A DNA stretch of 64,000 bases from NCBI GenBank assembly GCA_024516035.1, contig CM044955.1:56075257-56139256 (forward strand), given 5' to 3'. This DNA comes from Bactericera cockerelli. Its lineage: Eukaryota > Arthropoda > Insecta > Hemiptera > Triozidae. Below the pieces are notes generated by a model, which was given only the letters and a program-made list of their open reading frames with translations, did no database searches and was not told where the DNA came from. Every line of letters begins with the position of its first letter. Position 1 is the first letter of the stretch. Positions 1-10,311 of the stretch are shown here, piece by piece. The position numbers and the translations under genes are program-made.

Positions 1-3000
1 GGGTTGATGGAAGAGTGGTTTCATCCTAATGCACTTGATACATTTTGATAGATGATTCCGGATGAGGTTACGAGCTCCAATGATCCAATAGAACCTTTGT
101 AGTAGGGATTGAACTACTTTAGGTCCTCCATGGAGAGTCAGTTGGTGATAATGATCAATAAGAAGTTTGGTTAGATGTGCTGTCTTTGGAAGGAGAACTG
201 GATGCTTTGAACTCTCAGGCAGAGGAGATTGGGAGAGTCTCCCCCCCACAGCCAAAAGTCCGACAGAGTTTAAGATGGGAGATAGAGAGCGTAAGTTGTT
301 TCCAACCAGTTGTCCACTCTTGACAGCTTTTACCTCATCCTTCAGGTAGCATTGTTGAGTGATACGAATGATAACTTCAAGAGCTTGGTCATTTTCAGTC
401 ACCGATAACTCAGGTTTGAAGTTTGATTTTTGCTTGCGACAACAGTTAATAAACCGAAGCACAAATCCAAAGATTCTCTTTAGCTTCCTTAAGGAAGAAA
501 ATTTCTCCACTATCTGGAGTAAAGGATTGATATCAATGTTAGTGAGTAAAGCTGTGACAGGCTTTGTCTCAGGACATGGTTTATCCATGTCAATTACTTT
601 GAGTGGCCAGCTCTCAACGGGTAATTTTAGAAAAGATGGTCCCCTCAACCAAAGTCCATTTTTCAAAAATTGAGACGGGGTTAAACCCCGACTTGCTGAG
701 TCTGCACTATTTAATTCAGAAGTGACATATTGCCACTGAGTGGGTTTAGTAGTTTCCAAGATTTGAGATACACGATTTGCTACATATATTTTAAGTTGAT
801 AGGGTGGGGTTTTTAGCCAAGATAGAACAACACAACTATCAGAAAAGAGATAAACATTATCAAATGATAAAAAATCGAGTGATTTGACTATTTTTGTCAA
901 TAATAAAGCTGCGCACAGTTCTAATCGATTAATGGTTTGCACTTTGAGTGGTGCAACTTTGGTTTTGGCACGAAGAAGGTAATTTTTAACTTTGCCTTCC
1001 AAATTACACACTCGGAGATACACCACTGCAGCATAAGCAGACTTGGATGCATCTGCAAATCCCACAAGATCCATGGATTGACACTTTTCTCTATTGATGT
1101 AACGGGGTATTTTAAAGGTAGATAACAAGGTAAGTTCAGTTGTGAATGCTTGCCACATTTCACGTAAGTTATCTGAGAGCGGTGTGTCCCAAGATAAACT
1201 ATTATCAAGCCACAATTTTTGGAGAAAAATCTTCATCCAAATGATTACTGGACTTAGATAGCCATTACAGTCATATAATTTAGCGACAAATGCCAAAACT
1301 TGTCTTTTAGAAAGAGTGGGTGGAAAGGATTGATTATTCACTACATAAAAAAATGCATCAGATTTAGGGCACCATTGCATGCCTAGTACTTTTATAGACT
1401 CCTCTCCCCCCTCTGAAAAACATTTAGGTTTTTCACAAAGATCTTCAGCTATACCTTCAAGGACAGTGGAGTTAGATGAGGCCCATTTTCTCACAGAAAA
1501 GCCACCCTTTGCTAAGAGAGAAATAATGTCATTTCTCAATGCAATAGCATCTTTTACGGTTGATGATCCCGTAATCAAATCATCCACATAGGCTTCATTT
1601 TGCAGGGCATTTGCTGCTTTCGGGAACTTTTCACCCTCATCTAGGGCCAACTGTTTTAAGACACGTTGAGCCTGATAGGGACTCCCTGGTAATCCAAAGG
1701 TGCAGGTGGTGAGTTCAAATTCTGTGACCTCCATAGAACCCTTCTCGTGCCACAGGATATGCTGAAACTGACGGTCGTCAGGATGGATTAATATGTTTCT
1801 GTACATGGCTTGTATATCACAAAGAAGAACAACAGGATGAAGTCTCCACTGAGTAAGTAAGTCGCTAATGTCCTTCTGGAGCTTAGGACCAACTAAAAGA
1901 TTTTTTGCAAGATTGTTTCCATTATTACTGGAAATGTTCGGATCAAAGACAACACGTAGGGGTGTAGAAGATGATGTTGGTTTATAGATGCCAAAATGCA
2001 GTAAAAGATAGTCTGAACGGTGTTGAGCAATAGTCATATGTCCAGGTTCAAGATAAGATTCCAAGTTGTCATAATACAGCTTCTTTTGTTCTGGATCACG
2101 GGACAGCTTATTGTCGAGAGATTCCAGCCGTTTTAGTGCTATTTTTCTATTTGATCCAAGATCAGGTCGTATGAGGTCCTTGAAGGGAAGACGCAGCACA
2201 TATCTTCCATTTGAGTCTCTCTGATGGGTGTCAATGAAGTGTTGTTCACAGGCAACTTCTTCTGGATTTGGAGAATGGATGTATGGCAGTTCTTCGCTCT
2301 CCCAGAATTTTTGTAATTCCATGGCAATTGGATCCTCTTTGACAAAGAAGGTATGGTAGGACTGAGGTTTTAGTTGGTTAGGACACTTGCCCAGCAACAG
2401 CCAACCCAAAATAGATGGTACAGCTGATGGATTACCTAAAATTGTCTTTGATGAATGATCAAGAAGTTGACAGTAATACTCTGCTCCAATTAGAAGTTCA
2501 ATGGTAGAATCTAGTTTTGGATCCACATAAGTTAAATCAGCTAAAGGTAAGTGGGAATACATTTTAATAACATCATTGTTAATAGTGTTTGATAGATTAC
2601 TGGTAATCTTCGGTAAGATGACGGCTTGAATATTCAAAGGTCTACTATCTGATTTTATAATATGTTTATGAGGTAAAAGTTGAACACACAACTCCCCTTT
2701 GGCTTTTACTGGATTGGACGTATCAATACCCGAGATGTGAAGGTTCGATGCTTTCCATCCAAGCTTGAGTTGTTGAGCTAAGCGATGCGAGATTATAGAG
2801 ATTTGACTACCTGAATCAAGGAGACAACGAACAGAATACCACATCCCAAATCTGTCTTGGAGTTGCACCACTGCAGTTCCCAGAAGTACCGTTGAGTTTG
2901 AAGTGGTTGAGGTTTCAACAGCATGATTTCCTGAAAATAGATTGGTTGAGGAAGATTGTCCTTGAGCAGGAAACCTATCCTTGTGTGAACTGGCGGTTGA

Positions 3001-4299
3001 GGGATGAGTTTGTTCCTTAGTGTGTCCTTGATATTGGTAACCTGACTTCTGTTGACTTCCACCTGGTTCAGATTGATGTAGCAAGGAATGGTGATTTTTG
3101 CTCTGACAATATTTGCATTGATACATAGATTGACACTCTGGACGGGAGTGTTTGGAACTCAAACAAGCAAAGCATAATTTTAATTCTTTGACTTGAGCAT
3201 AGCGCTTGGTAACATCCATCTTTAAAAATTTGGTACATGATGCAATCCTATGATCACCAGAATTACATACTGAACATGTGAACTTTGATTTTTGAAACTG
3301 CTTAACTTGATAAGGTTGTTGAGGTTGAAATGAAGAAAATTGATTATCTCCTGGTTGAGCAGTAACTTGATAGGTTTTGCGATTAGATTGGCTAATAGGT
3401 AATTGAGATTTGTGGTTATTCACTGAGTTGTCATGGGTAAGATCCAGAATAGAACATTTGTGACGCACAAATTTAACTAGATCCTCAAATTTGGGAAAAT
3501 TATTCTGAATCTGCTCGGTTTCAAAGTCTTGACGGGTTTTTTCATCAAGGGCTTTTAATCCCAACTGAAGAAGGATAAATTCTCCTAGGTTTTCAATGTT
3601 TAGACCTCTCAAAGATTCTACATTGATATGGAAAATATCCAAGAAATTCCTCAATCCTTTTATGTGATCACTTTGTAAAGGTGAAAATTTTAAGATTTTT
3701 GAGAGATAGTTATTGGCTAAAACCCGCTTTTTTCCATAGCGATCAACCAAGCTTTGATAAGCTAATGGATAATTTTGAGCCAAAAAAGATATATGATCAA
3801 TGCAACTAGCTGCATGGCTGCTTAGGTAAGATTTAAGATAACTGAATTTTTGAATATCAGAAAGGTCGGTATTGGTATGGATTAACTGGTCATACAAAGA
3901 TTTGAAAGCAGGAAAAGCAGAAATTTCACCACTAAATATTGGTACATTTATGGTTGGAAGGTGAATTTTGGGTGCTTGAGGGGCAGGAGAAACCGGTGAA
4001 GCCATTTCAGCCTTCAAAACGGCTTCTTTAGCCTTGACCTTGAAGTACATGGCCTCAAAACTAGATAAAGTTTGATCACAGTCAATGCGGTCAGCCTCAT
4101 CCAACTTTACATTCAAAGTATCCATTGTACCTAAGATTTTCTCAAATTTGTCCAACGTTTCATCAGCCTTTGCAACTCTCACTTTAAAATCACTGACCTT
4201 ATTTGCATCTAAGCTAGCATTATAACACTCTTGCATTCGCCGATACAGCCTATTTCTGTAGTCTGATGCAATTTTCATTTGGTCAGCTGGAGAAGTCAT
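1..4299 (-). CDS. BEL/Pao gag-pol polyprotein, partial (1,433 codons, open at left edge)
   Basis: I read the whole frame from ATG 4299-4297 to base 1 and found no stop. Seen: gag region (about residues 1-330); zinc knuckles starting with C342-x2-C345-x4-H350-x4-C355, then a second CX2CX4HX4C and a CX2CX4HX4H; an A17-type aspartic protease motif DSG at 495-497; RT catalytic Asp 828 and YVDD at 904-907; RNase H-like acidic residues D1083, E1127, D1154 and D1200; and an integrase H2C2 zinc finger with H1390 and C1420-x2-C1423 just before the edge. Known of the family: one fused gag-pol frame makes the RNA-packaging, reverse-transcription and integration machinery. The DDE integrase core and stop lie outside the window. 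The start codon is the first ATG of the frame, with no in-frame alternative upstream before a stop. Confidence 0.93.
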   Translation of the reverse strand, partial: MTSPADQMKIASDYRNRLYRRMQECYNASLDANKVSDFKVRVAKADETLDKFEKILGTMDTLNVKLDEADRIDCDQTLSSFEAMYFKVKAKEAVLKAEMASPVSPAPQAPKIHLPTINVPIFSGEISAFPAFKSLYDQLIHTNTDLSDIQKFSYLKSYLSSHAASCIDHISFLAQNYPLAYQSLVDRYGKKRVLANNYLSKILKFSPLQSDHIKGLRNFLDIFHINVESLRGLNIENLGEFILLQLGLKALDEKTRQDFETEQIQNNFPKFEDLVKFVRHKCSILDLTHDNSVNNHKSQLPISQSNRKTYQVTAQPGDNQFSSFQPQQPYQVKQFQKSKFTCSVCNSGDHRIASCTKFLKMDVTKRYAQVKELKLCFACLSSKHSRPECQSMYQCKYCQSKNHHSLLHQSEPGGSQQKSGYQYQGHTKEQTHPSTASSHKDRFPAQGQSSSTNLFSGNHAVETSTTSNSTVLLGTAVVQLQDRFGMWYSVRCLLDSGSQISIISHRLAQQLKLGWKASNLHISGIDTSNPVKAKGELCVQLLPHKHIIKSDSRPLNIQAVILPKITSNLSNTINNDVIKMYSHLPLADLTYVDPKLDSTIELLIGAEYYCQLLDHSSKTILGNPSAVPSILGWLLLGKCPNQLKPQSYHTFFVKEDPIAMELQKFWESEELPYIHSPNPEEVACEQHFIDTHQRDSNGRYVLRLPFKDLIRPDLGSNRKIALKRLESLDNKLSRDPEQKKLYYDNLESYLEPGHMTIAQHRSDYLLLHFGIYKPTSSSTPLRVVFDPNISSNNGNNLAKNLLVGPKLQKDISDLLTQWRLHPVVLLCDIQAMYRNILIHPDDRQFQHILWHEKGSMEVTEFELTTCTFGLPGSPYQAQRVLKQLALDEGEKFPKAANALQNEAYVDDLITGSSTVKDAIALRNDIISLLAKGGFSVRKWASSNSTVLEGIAEDLCEKPKCFSEGGEESIKVLGMQWCPKSDAFFYVVNNQSFPPTLSKRQVLAFVAKLYDCNGYLSPVIIWMKIFLQKLWLDNSLSWDTPLSDNLREMWQAFTTELTLLSTFKIPRYINREKCQSMDLVGFADASKSAYAAVVYLRVCNLEGKVKNYLLRAKTKVAPLKVQTINRLELCAALLLTKIVKSLDFLSFDNVYLFSDSCVVLSWLKTPPYQLKIYVANRVSQILETTKPTQWQYVTSELNSADSASRGLTPSQFLKNGLWLRGPSFLKLPVESWPLKVIDMDKPCPETKPVTALLTNIDINPLLQIVEKFSSLRKLKRIFGFVLRFINCCRKQKSNFKPELSVTENDQALEVIIRITQQCYLKDEVKAVKSGQLVGNNLRSLSPILNSVGLLAVGGRLSQSPLPESSKHPVLLPKTAHLTKLLIDHYHQLTLHGGPKVVQSLLQRFYWIIGARNLIRNHLSKCIKCIRMKPLFHQP

Positions 4300-5995
4300 G
4301 TTTATTATTGAATGTAGAAAGCACTAGGTAACTAAAAACCGGTAAGTATTCTGTAGAAACCAATATTTCTTCTTTTTGTTAGATTATTGACTAGTTATTA
4401 GTTAAATATAGGTGAAATTTTCACAAAAAAAATGTGATAACTTTAGAAAGTGGGCAAATTATTTAATAGATGCAAAAAAACACACTTGACAATTTTTAAA
4501 TGGAAAATTTTAATCCAAAAAATATCACTTGGATTATATAACCACTAGAATATAACTCTCGTGTAAAAAAAATCACTGCAAATATTTAAATGGGTTTAGC
4601 TGATAATTGTGACAAAATTTAAATATTAAAAATCACTTGGTAAGATTAGTTAGGTGGGTAATTCCTTATGCAGATAATAGCACAGAACAAGATCATTAAA
4701 TTTTGGATAATACAAAAATATCCCCTTGAGCACACTTTACTCGGTAAACTCAGATATAATAACTCTTTAAACTGAGGTTTGTTATAGAAATAACTACAGG
4801 TAAGTGTTATAGGTTAGCAAATATAAGGAGATGAGATAATTAGTTGCTTTAACTGCAACAAAATCTCGGTGGGTGAGAATTATTAATTATGCAACTTTAT
4901 AAGATTAGATTGTAATGAAATGAATGCAGGTAAATAGCAATATCAAGGTTTCATTAAAATAAGATAATATGCAGAAAATGCAAGATCAAAAACCCATGAG
5001 GTCAACAAATGTAGCTAAATTTTCCAATAACCAAATAAGATCAAAATACAGAACTAAAAATTACTCTAGGTTGCTGAAATCGGTAAATTAATGTAGAAAA
5101 ATGAGGTTTTTGTGGAGATATGAACAATTAGAAACCAGACTTATTCACAGAATGCAAAAAAAATCTTGGAAACTGAGCTTTGGCTAGTAAACTTTAGAAG
5201 ATAATGATACTTTAGTATTATGCACAAATGTAAGGTAAATTGACAGTTGTGACACAGGATCAGATAACAAGATTATTACAAAGGGTACTAGATTGAGTAT
5301 TAATAAGATAAAAATAAGGTAAAAGCAATTCTTTTTCACTTGAGTATGATTTTAAAACACTGATTAAACCCCAACTTTACTCAATTTTCAATGCCAGTAA
5401 TCCAGATAGGAAGTATAGGCAATCAAGAGTAATATTTCACTTAGATTGAAATTTTAAGATTTTAAGATGAAATGATTGTGAAATAGGTAATGAAGATGAC
5501 AAACGCTACAGATAGAACATTGACTCACGCTAACTACTGTCTACTGCTTTGAGAAAGACTTAATGGTGCGAACGCGAGACACGAGGCCAGAAGCAAGTAC
5601 AAAGATTAAGTTAAACTATAGACCCATAAAACTGGCAAATTACGATTTCGGTTCGAATGACCAACTTATGTATTGGAGAGCAGATGGCTTTTCCAATAGT
5701 TAATTGAAAATGAGCTTACGGTTGTCGTTCGTCAATCTTCTTCTGCTCTACGCTGGGGCCGCTGATCAAGATGGTAAGTCGCCAGGCCTGGCGAAAGCGG
5801 CTAGCGGAGCAAGATGATACGGTGGATGGTTGCGATGTGTGCTGGTCAAGAGTCGATTAAGGTAAGAGAGAACTTTCCTCACGAAGAGTCCGACGTGAGA
5901 TTTTCCATCGAGTTGGAGACAACCAATTGCGCACGCAATCGCTCATGGAGGTAGATATAAGTGGTCATTCATAGCAAAAAAAGTGAAGCCCTAAC
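4300..5995 (-). other. Presumed 5' leader and LTR of the BEL/Pao element
   Basis: No ORF of note. The right half (5500-5990) is less AT-rich and carries candidate promoter-like ATs on the minus strand. The left half (4320-5500) is A/T-rich with many scattered GGTAA and GCAGA words, but no clean tandem period. Assignment to the element rests on position only. Confidence 0.5.
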
Positions 5996-6040
5996 ACTTC
6001 AATTTCGTCAAACATAATATATAGCACTTTCTCCTTACAA

Positions 6041-6375
6041 CTCTCTCTCTTCTTCTTCGTCTCTTTCCGTCTCTGACTTTGCCTATCAATTTCCTTCTTC
6101 TCTCTCTCTCTATCTTCTTTCTTCTTTCTGTTCTCTCTCTCTCTCTATATATATTCTTTCTCTTCTTTCTCTGTTCTGTCTTTGACTCTCTTCCTCTTAT
6201 CTCTCTCTCTTTTCTTCTTTCAGTTTTCTCTCTCCTACTTCTTTCTGTTTCCTCTCTCTTTTACTTCTTTCTGTTCTCTCTCTGTCTTTCTCCCTCTCTC
6301 TCTTCTCTTTCTTCTCTCTCTCCTCCATCTCCTCTTTCTCATTCTCGTATCTTCCTCTATCATTACCTCCCCCTC
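6041..6375. repeat. CT-rich microsatellite tract
   Basis: About 330 bases of imperfect CT/CTTT repeats with an embedded TATATA run. Overlapping open frames here are Leu/Ser/Phe-only translations of the repeat, not genes. It directly follows the presumed start of the retrotransposon. Confidence 0.9.
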
Positions 6376-6930
6376 CTTCTGCCGGGGAAGAAGAGCTAAA
6401 AGATTGGGAGATAAATGATGACTAGGAGAGGGAAGGCGAGGAGGAGGGGAGGAGATTAGGAGGGAACATGATTTTACATTTTAATGTCCCTGCTAATGAC
6501 ATGGAGTCAGCATTAGGATCGAGTCAGCACGAGGTACCTCCGTGTGACAAGGATTAATTGGCCTGTATCTCTGGAACGCATCCCTGATGGAGTGGGGAGC
6601 CGAGGACCTCATGTGAGATATGAGTTCAGGGAGTACCCAGGGATCGATTAAGGCTAAAACAAGCTTTGACTTGCCTCTTGACTTGCTTTGTATTTCCTCT
6701 TCTTCTTTGTCTTTATTATTTAAAAAAATTGAGTTCTTTATACGAGTATCTATTCGCTTATCCAAAAGTAAGCTATCATCCAAATTGAGTGGTTGGATTG
6801 TGAGTTTCCAGTAATGTAGTTGAAAGCGACATTAAACCAAATTTCTTTGGAAAAACGCTTGCATACGAGTCTGCAACCATTGGGACATTTTCATCTTTAC
6901 TATTCAAGGTCTAAAACTTAACTGACCAAA
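6376..6930. other. Intron sequence with a small 5S-SINE tail fragment
   Basis: Nothing gene-like. Bases 6814-6838 match the 3' tail of the 5S-derived SINE found at 9.9, 10.2, 14.7 and 45.6 kb (GTTGAAAGCGACATTAAACC), plus orientation. The rest (6480-6810) is unassigned. Confidence 0.55.
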
Positions 6931-6934
6931 TTTC

Positions 6935-7290
6935 GTATTGTGCGCATGACACATACTTTTTCTCTTCTCTCTTTTTATAATTTAATATTTCGTTATTGTG
7001 CGCATGACAAATACTTTTTCTCTTCTCTCTTTTTATAATTTAATATTTCGTTACATAATTTCGTCACATAATTTCGTTACGTAATTTCGTTACAATATTT
7101 TGGTTATGTGCCAGAGCAAAGACATGAAAATGTCAAAATATTTCGTTACATAATTTCGTTACATAATTTCGTCACATAATTTCGTTACATAATTTCGTTA
7201 CATAATTTCGTTACATAATTTCGTCACTTAATTTCGTTACATAATTTTGGTTATGTGCCAGAGCAAAGACATGAAAATGTCAAAAGAGAC
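6935..7290. repeat. Nested tandem repeat array
   Basis: Three scales are visible. A block of about 60 bp with GTGCGCATGACA and a CT-rich stretch is duplicated head to tail (about 6938-7055). A 12-13 bp unit, ATAATTTCGTTAC, is repeated many times at 7040-7095 and 7135-7245. A 40-bp block starting TTTTGGTTATGTGCC ends both runs (about 7098-7138 and 7244-7284), so the inner array plus this block was itself duplicated. Confidence 0.85.
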
Positions 7291-7579
7291 TAACATTATT
7301 ATTTCTACATTATTATTATTATTATTATGAGGAACGTTTATTTTTTGAATCTTATGAGTCAATCTATCTTATAGAAACTTTCAACCTAACATTAAAAAAT
7401 AAAATAAGTTTTAGTAAGTTAAATTTTCTTTAAATAGATTTTCAGGAATTTGCGACTATTATTATTTTTATGAAACTCTTTTTAAAAGGACATGATATGT
7501 ACGAATAAGTAATTATAATTATCATCACCATATTATTTAGGCGTTATGTTGATCGATGGTTGTCAAATCAGTGATTTAA

Positions 7580-8466
7580 TACTTCCAAAAATTTCCAATA
7601 TTATAAATCGAAAGTATTGTGTTCGTTTTTGTAAAAAATAATATTTGTTTTCTTCTAGGAGTTCAAATATTGTGTTTAATGACTCTTCTACAGTGTAAAT
7701 GAATCGCTTATTTATGAAAGGCCTCATGTCACTATTTTTTCGAAATTGAATTTTTTGCAGAAATCACATCTTGAGACGTAAACACATCATTTAGTTATGA
7801 ATGGACTCATGTCTGATAGCTAATGCCGGAGATAGGAGCAATTCTGAATTGGCCTATAAAGTAGTTTGCCTTATTCTGTATCTTGAATTGGCTGAGTAAA
7901 TCCCAACTATTCAGTGGTAAATGGTAAACATCTGAAATGGCCAGCAAAAATATTTTTTCACATAGGTAGGTACCTATTTGTTAGAAAACAAGAATTAAAA
8001 ATAAATTAAAAAATTCATTTAATTTTTTTAATGTTTCAGTATTGCTTTAAAATAAATAAATAAATAATAAAAATGTTCAACAATAAAACGAGTTTATACT
8101 TTTAAGTTGAATGAAACAAGGTACAAAAAAGTCGCTTATTTATGAAAGGCCTCTTGTCAACGGATTTCAAAAGCTCAAAAAATGAGATCTACGAGTATGC
8201 ACAATAAAATTATGAAATTTGAACTAAAAGATGTGTTTTTATCCTAAATATAGGTAGATATTATTTCTTGTTTTTCAAAAAAATAATTGAAAAAGTTTTT
8301 TTTGATTTCCCAAAAAAAATGGTTTTGCTGACATGAGGCCTTTCATAAATAAGCGAATCAAATGTTCATAATCATACAAGAGAGTCAACGATTGATAAAG
8401 ATCTCAGAAAATATTATATTAAAAATTGATTTTATATTACTTTCGATAAAAGTATTGTGTTCCTTT
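7580..8466. repeat. Interspersed repeat with a recurring 30-bp motif
   Basis: A 30-bp motif with core GCTTATTTATGAAAGGCCTC occurs at 7701-7730 (+), 8131-8159 (+) and 8330-8359 (-). The outermost pair forms an inverted repeat around 600 bp. At 7580-7640 and 8438-8466 lie minus-oriented copies of the hairpin terminus (TACTT…AGTATTGTGTTC) also found at 17.7 and 61.5 kb. Non-coding; class unknown. Confidence 0.6.
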
Positions 8467-8479
8467 TTTATATAATACC

Positions 8480-8939
8480 AGCGTAGCACTCAATGGTCGC
8501 TTTAATCCAACAGTTCTCTTTAGTAATCATTGGTAAACGTAATGGTATTAATGAAGTAATACTACCATTATCATAAAAAAAATACATTCTCAACAATGCT
8601 CCTCAAATCTAGGTTTATTTTTTTTTCCTTTTCTTCATAATCCACCTATTGTATTTCTCACATGAAATTTCAATGTACATTACATTGCATATCTCACTCG
8701 TTTTATGTGCCATGACATATAAACACATTTTATATGCGCTCTTTTTCAAATGTTTTTCACACCGTTTAGTATTTATTGAAAAAGCATGGGAGGAAAAAAA
8801 ATCAGTTTCTAAATAAACAGAGCAGCACAAAAAGAAAGCTTGAGGATAGAAAAGACGAGGGCAGAGAAAGCCGTGAAATTATATTGGAAAGCACATCTTG
8901 TTCAGGGTGTACCCATCAGATGGAAAAATCTGAGAGAAG
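8480..8939. other. Intron sequence, nothing recognised
   Basis: AT-rich, with no coding exon, RNA gene or clear repeat. Short open frames on both strands lack codon structure and start context. Confidence 0.5.
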
Positions 8940-9190
8940 CACCGACCTCAGTAGCTAGATCGATAAGGCGGCGGACTTGTAACCTGTAGGTCATGTCCTA
9001 AGTTTAAATAAGATCTAAAGCGATTCTGAGTATTTGTGATATCACGAAAGTGATTAACATAAATATGATAACTTTAATGTCAGAAAAACTCATGTCCCAA
9101 GTTAAAATAAGATCTAAAGCGATTCTGAGTATTTGTGATATCACGAAAGTGATTAACATAAATATAATAACTTTAATGTCTGAAAAAGGA
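8940..9190 (+). mobile_element. tRNA-derived SINE, family 1, with internal 97-bp duplication
   Basis: Head ACCGACCTCAGTAGCTAGAT (A-box-like) continues to a decayed B box. The body then contains TGATATCACGAAAGTGATTA. The body segment is present twice in tandem (about 8993-9089 and 9090-9187). The same family is at 26,330-26,475 (-) and 49,045-49,200 (+). In those copies the B-box region reads GGTGGTTCAAGTC, supporting a tRNA origin and pol III transcription. Confidence 0.75.
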
Positions 9191-9867
9191 TTCTCAGTTT
9201 GAATAGAAAAAATAAATGAATTTTTCAATTGAATGTTTATAAATGAGTTTGGCATATAAGATAAAACAGTAACTATGATACAAATTTTCTCCTGAATATG
9301 CAAAAAATTAAGAAATGAAACTACAACCTAACATTAGTTAAAATAAGAAACTTTCTTTTGACTGTATTTTTTTATTGGAAAATGATTAAACAAATGAAGG
9401 TGGAAAATTAAAACATATAAACATTAATTTTAACACATCTGAACTCATCAACAATAGCACCATTTAGGACAGGCGCCATACTGTCAGACCATCAATCAGA
9501 ATGGTTGGGAACAACACAAAAAAAGAATGATTCTACCGGACTCACCCAGTATATTTGAGATGACATTTTCTTATTTTCCTTTTGTTTCCCTGTATACTCC
9601 AAGTAAAAGTGTTACTTCCATCCAGTTTAATTTTACGAGGCTTCGAATAGCAAGGTGATTTGAAAGTATGGCAGGCTCTTTTGAAAATAGCAATATGAGA
9701 TTTTTTTATGTCATTTCACCTGCTATACTTTGTCTCAGTTCAGGCCGTTAAACTGAGAGACAAGCAGCTTTAGAAACCAGGGATGATATGTTTTGTAATT
9801 GGCCATTGACAACAAACATAAATCACACAGTTTTCAACCTAACGGCAGAATATGAACACTAGTGAGC
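9191..9867. other. Intron sequence, nothing recognised
   Basis: AT-rich, with no supported gene or repeat. It ends where the 5S-derived SINE begins. Confidence 0.5.
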
Positions 9868-9868
9868 T

Positions 9869-10310
9869 TGCGTTGGCGTCAATGGTACACTGAATACACC
9901 AGTTCCCTTTCTGTCACTGAAGTTAAGCAACGTCATGTGACGTTTGGACTTTGGACGCCCTGGGCGAGGTTTATGTGGCCAGATGTTTTGTTTCCAGTGA
10001 ACGGAGGGTAAAACTTCCGTCGTGATATGACTGTGCAGTTTTTTTTTTTTTTTTTTTTAAATTGGGGTTTTAACGTCGCTTTCAACTGCCATGGTCATAT
10101 CACGACGGGGGTTTTACCCTCCATTCGCAGGAAACTCACAAACCTGCTACTCACATTGACCTCACCCAGCCTGAGTGGGGCCGGGAAAAGCCAGCGTCAC
10201 GAGGATTAGAATTTGAATGGTCACCCATCCAAGTCTTAACCTCGCTGAATGTCGCTTAACTTCGGTGTTCTGAAGACTGTGCAGTTAAAAGCGACGTTAA
10301 AAAATATATA
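9869..10310 (+). mobile_element. 5S rRNA-derived SINE, interrupted by a second copy
   Basis: 9869-9970 reads like the 5' two thirds of 5S rRNA: CTGAATACACC, then ACTGAAGTTAAGCAACGTC (5S A-box region). It continues into the SINE core (GGAGGGTAAAAC) and stops at 10,040, resuming at 10,275 with GCAGTTAAAAGCGACGTTAA and an A/T-rich tail. The gap is filled by the minus-strand copy at 10,041-10,274. 5S-headed SINEs are known as the SINE3 class; the assignment here rests on 5S similarity from memory. Confidence 0.8.
10041..10274 (-). mobile_element. 5S-derived SINE copy inserted into the SINE at 9869 (12-bp TSD)
   Basis: On the minus strand: TTCAGAACACCGAAGTTAAG, 5S C-box-like ACTTGGATGGGTGACC, the shared core, GAAAGCGACGTTAAAACCCC and a poly(A) of about 18. 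It is flanked by GACTGTGCAGTT at 10,029-10,040 and 10,275-10,286, an exact 12-bp target-site duplication. The copy is 5'-truncated relative to the one at 14,674. Poly(A), 5' truncation and TSD together are the marks of LINE-mediated retrotransposition. Confidence 0.9.
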
Positions 10311-10311
10311 A

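Larger units (their letters stand above)
1..5996 (-). mobile_element. BEL/Pao LTR retrotransposon, 5' part, runs off left edge
   Basis: A retrotransposon on the minus strand: gag, zinc knuckles, aspartic protease, reverse transcriptase, RNase H and the start of integrase follow each other in the order of BEL/Pao elements. The polyprotein starts at 4299. The 1.7 kb to its right should hold the leader and 5' LTR. A minus-strand TGTTAGGG at about 5996 is a possible LTR start, but the 3' LTR is outside the window so the boundary is a guess, and I found no convincing primer-binding site. The element lies in sense orientation in the mGluR intron downstream of exon C. The unbroken frame argues for a recent insertion. 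Confidence 0.85.

Noticed and set aside
2139..3062. Short minus-strand frames inside the retrotransposon
   Set aside because: Out-of-frame shadows of the gag-pol frame.
5641..5670. Possible primer-binding site of the BEL/Pao element (GGTTCGAATGACCA)
   Set aside because: Resembles a tRNA T-loop plus CCA but the stem and acceptor lengths do not fit a tRNA 3' end.
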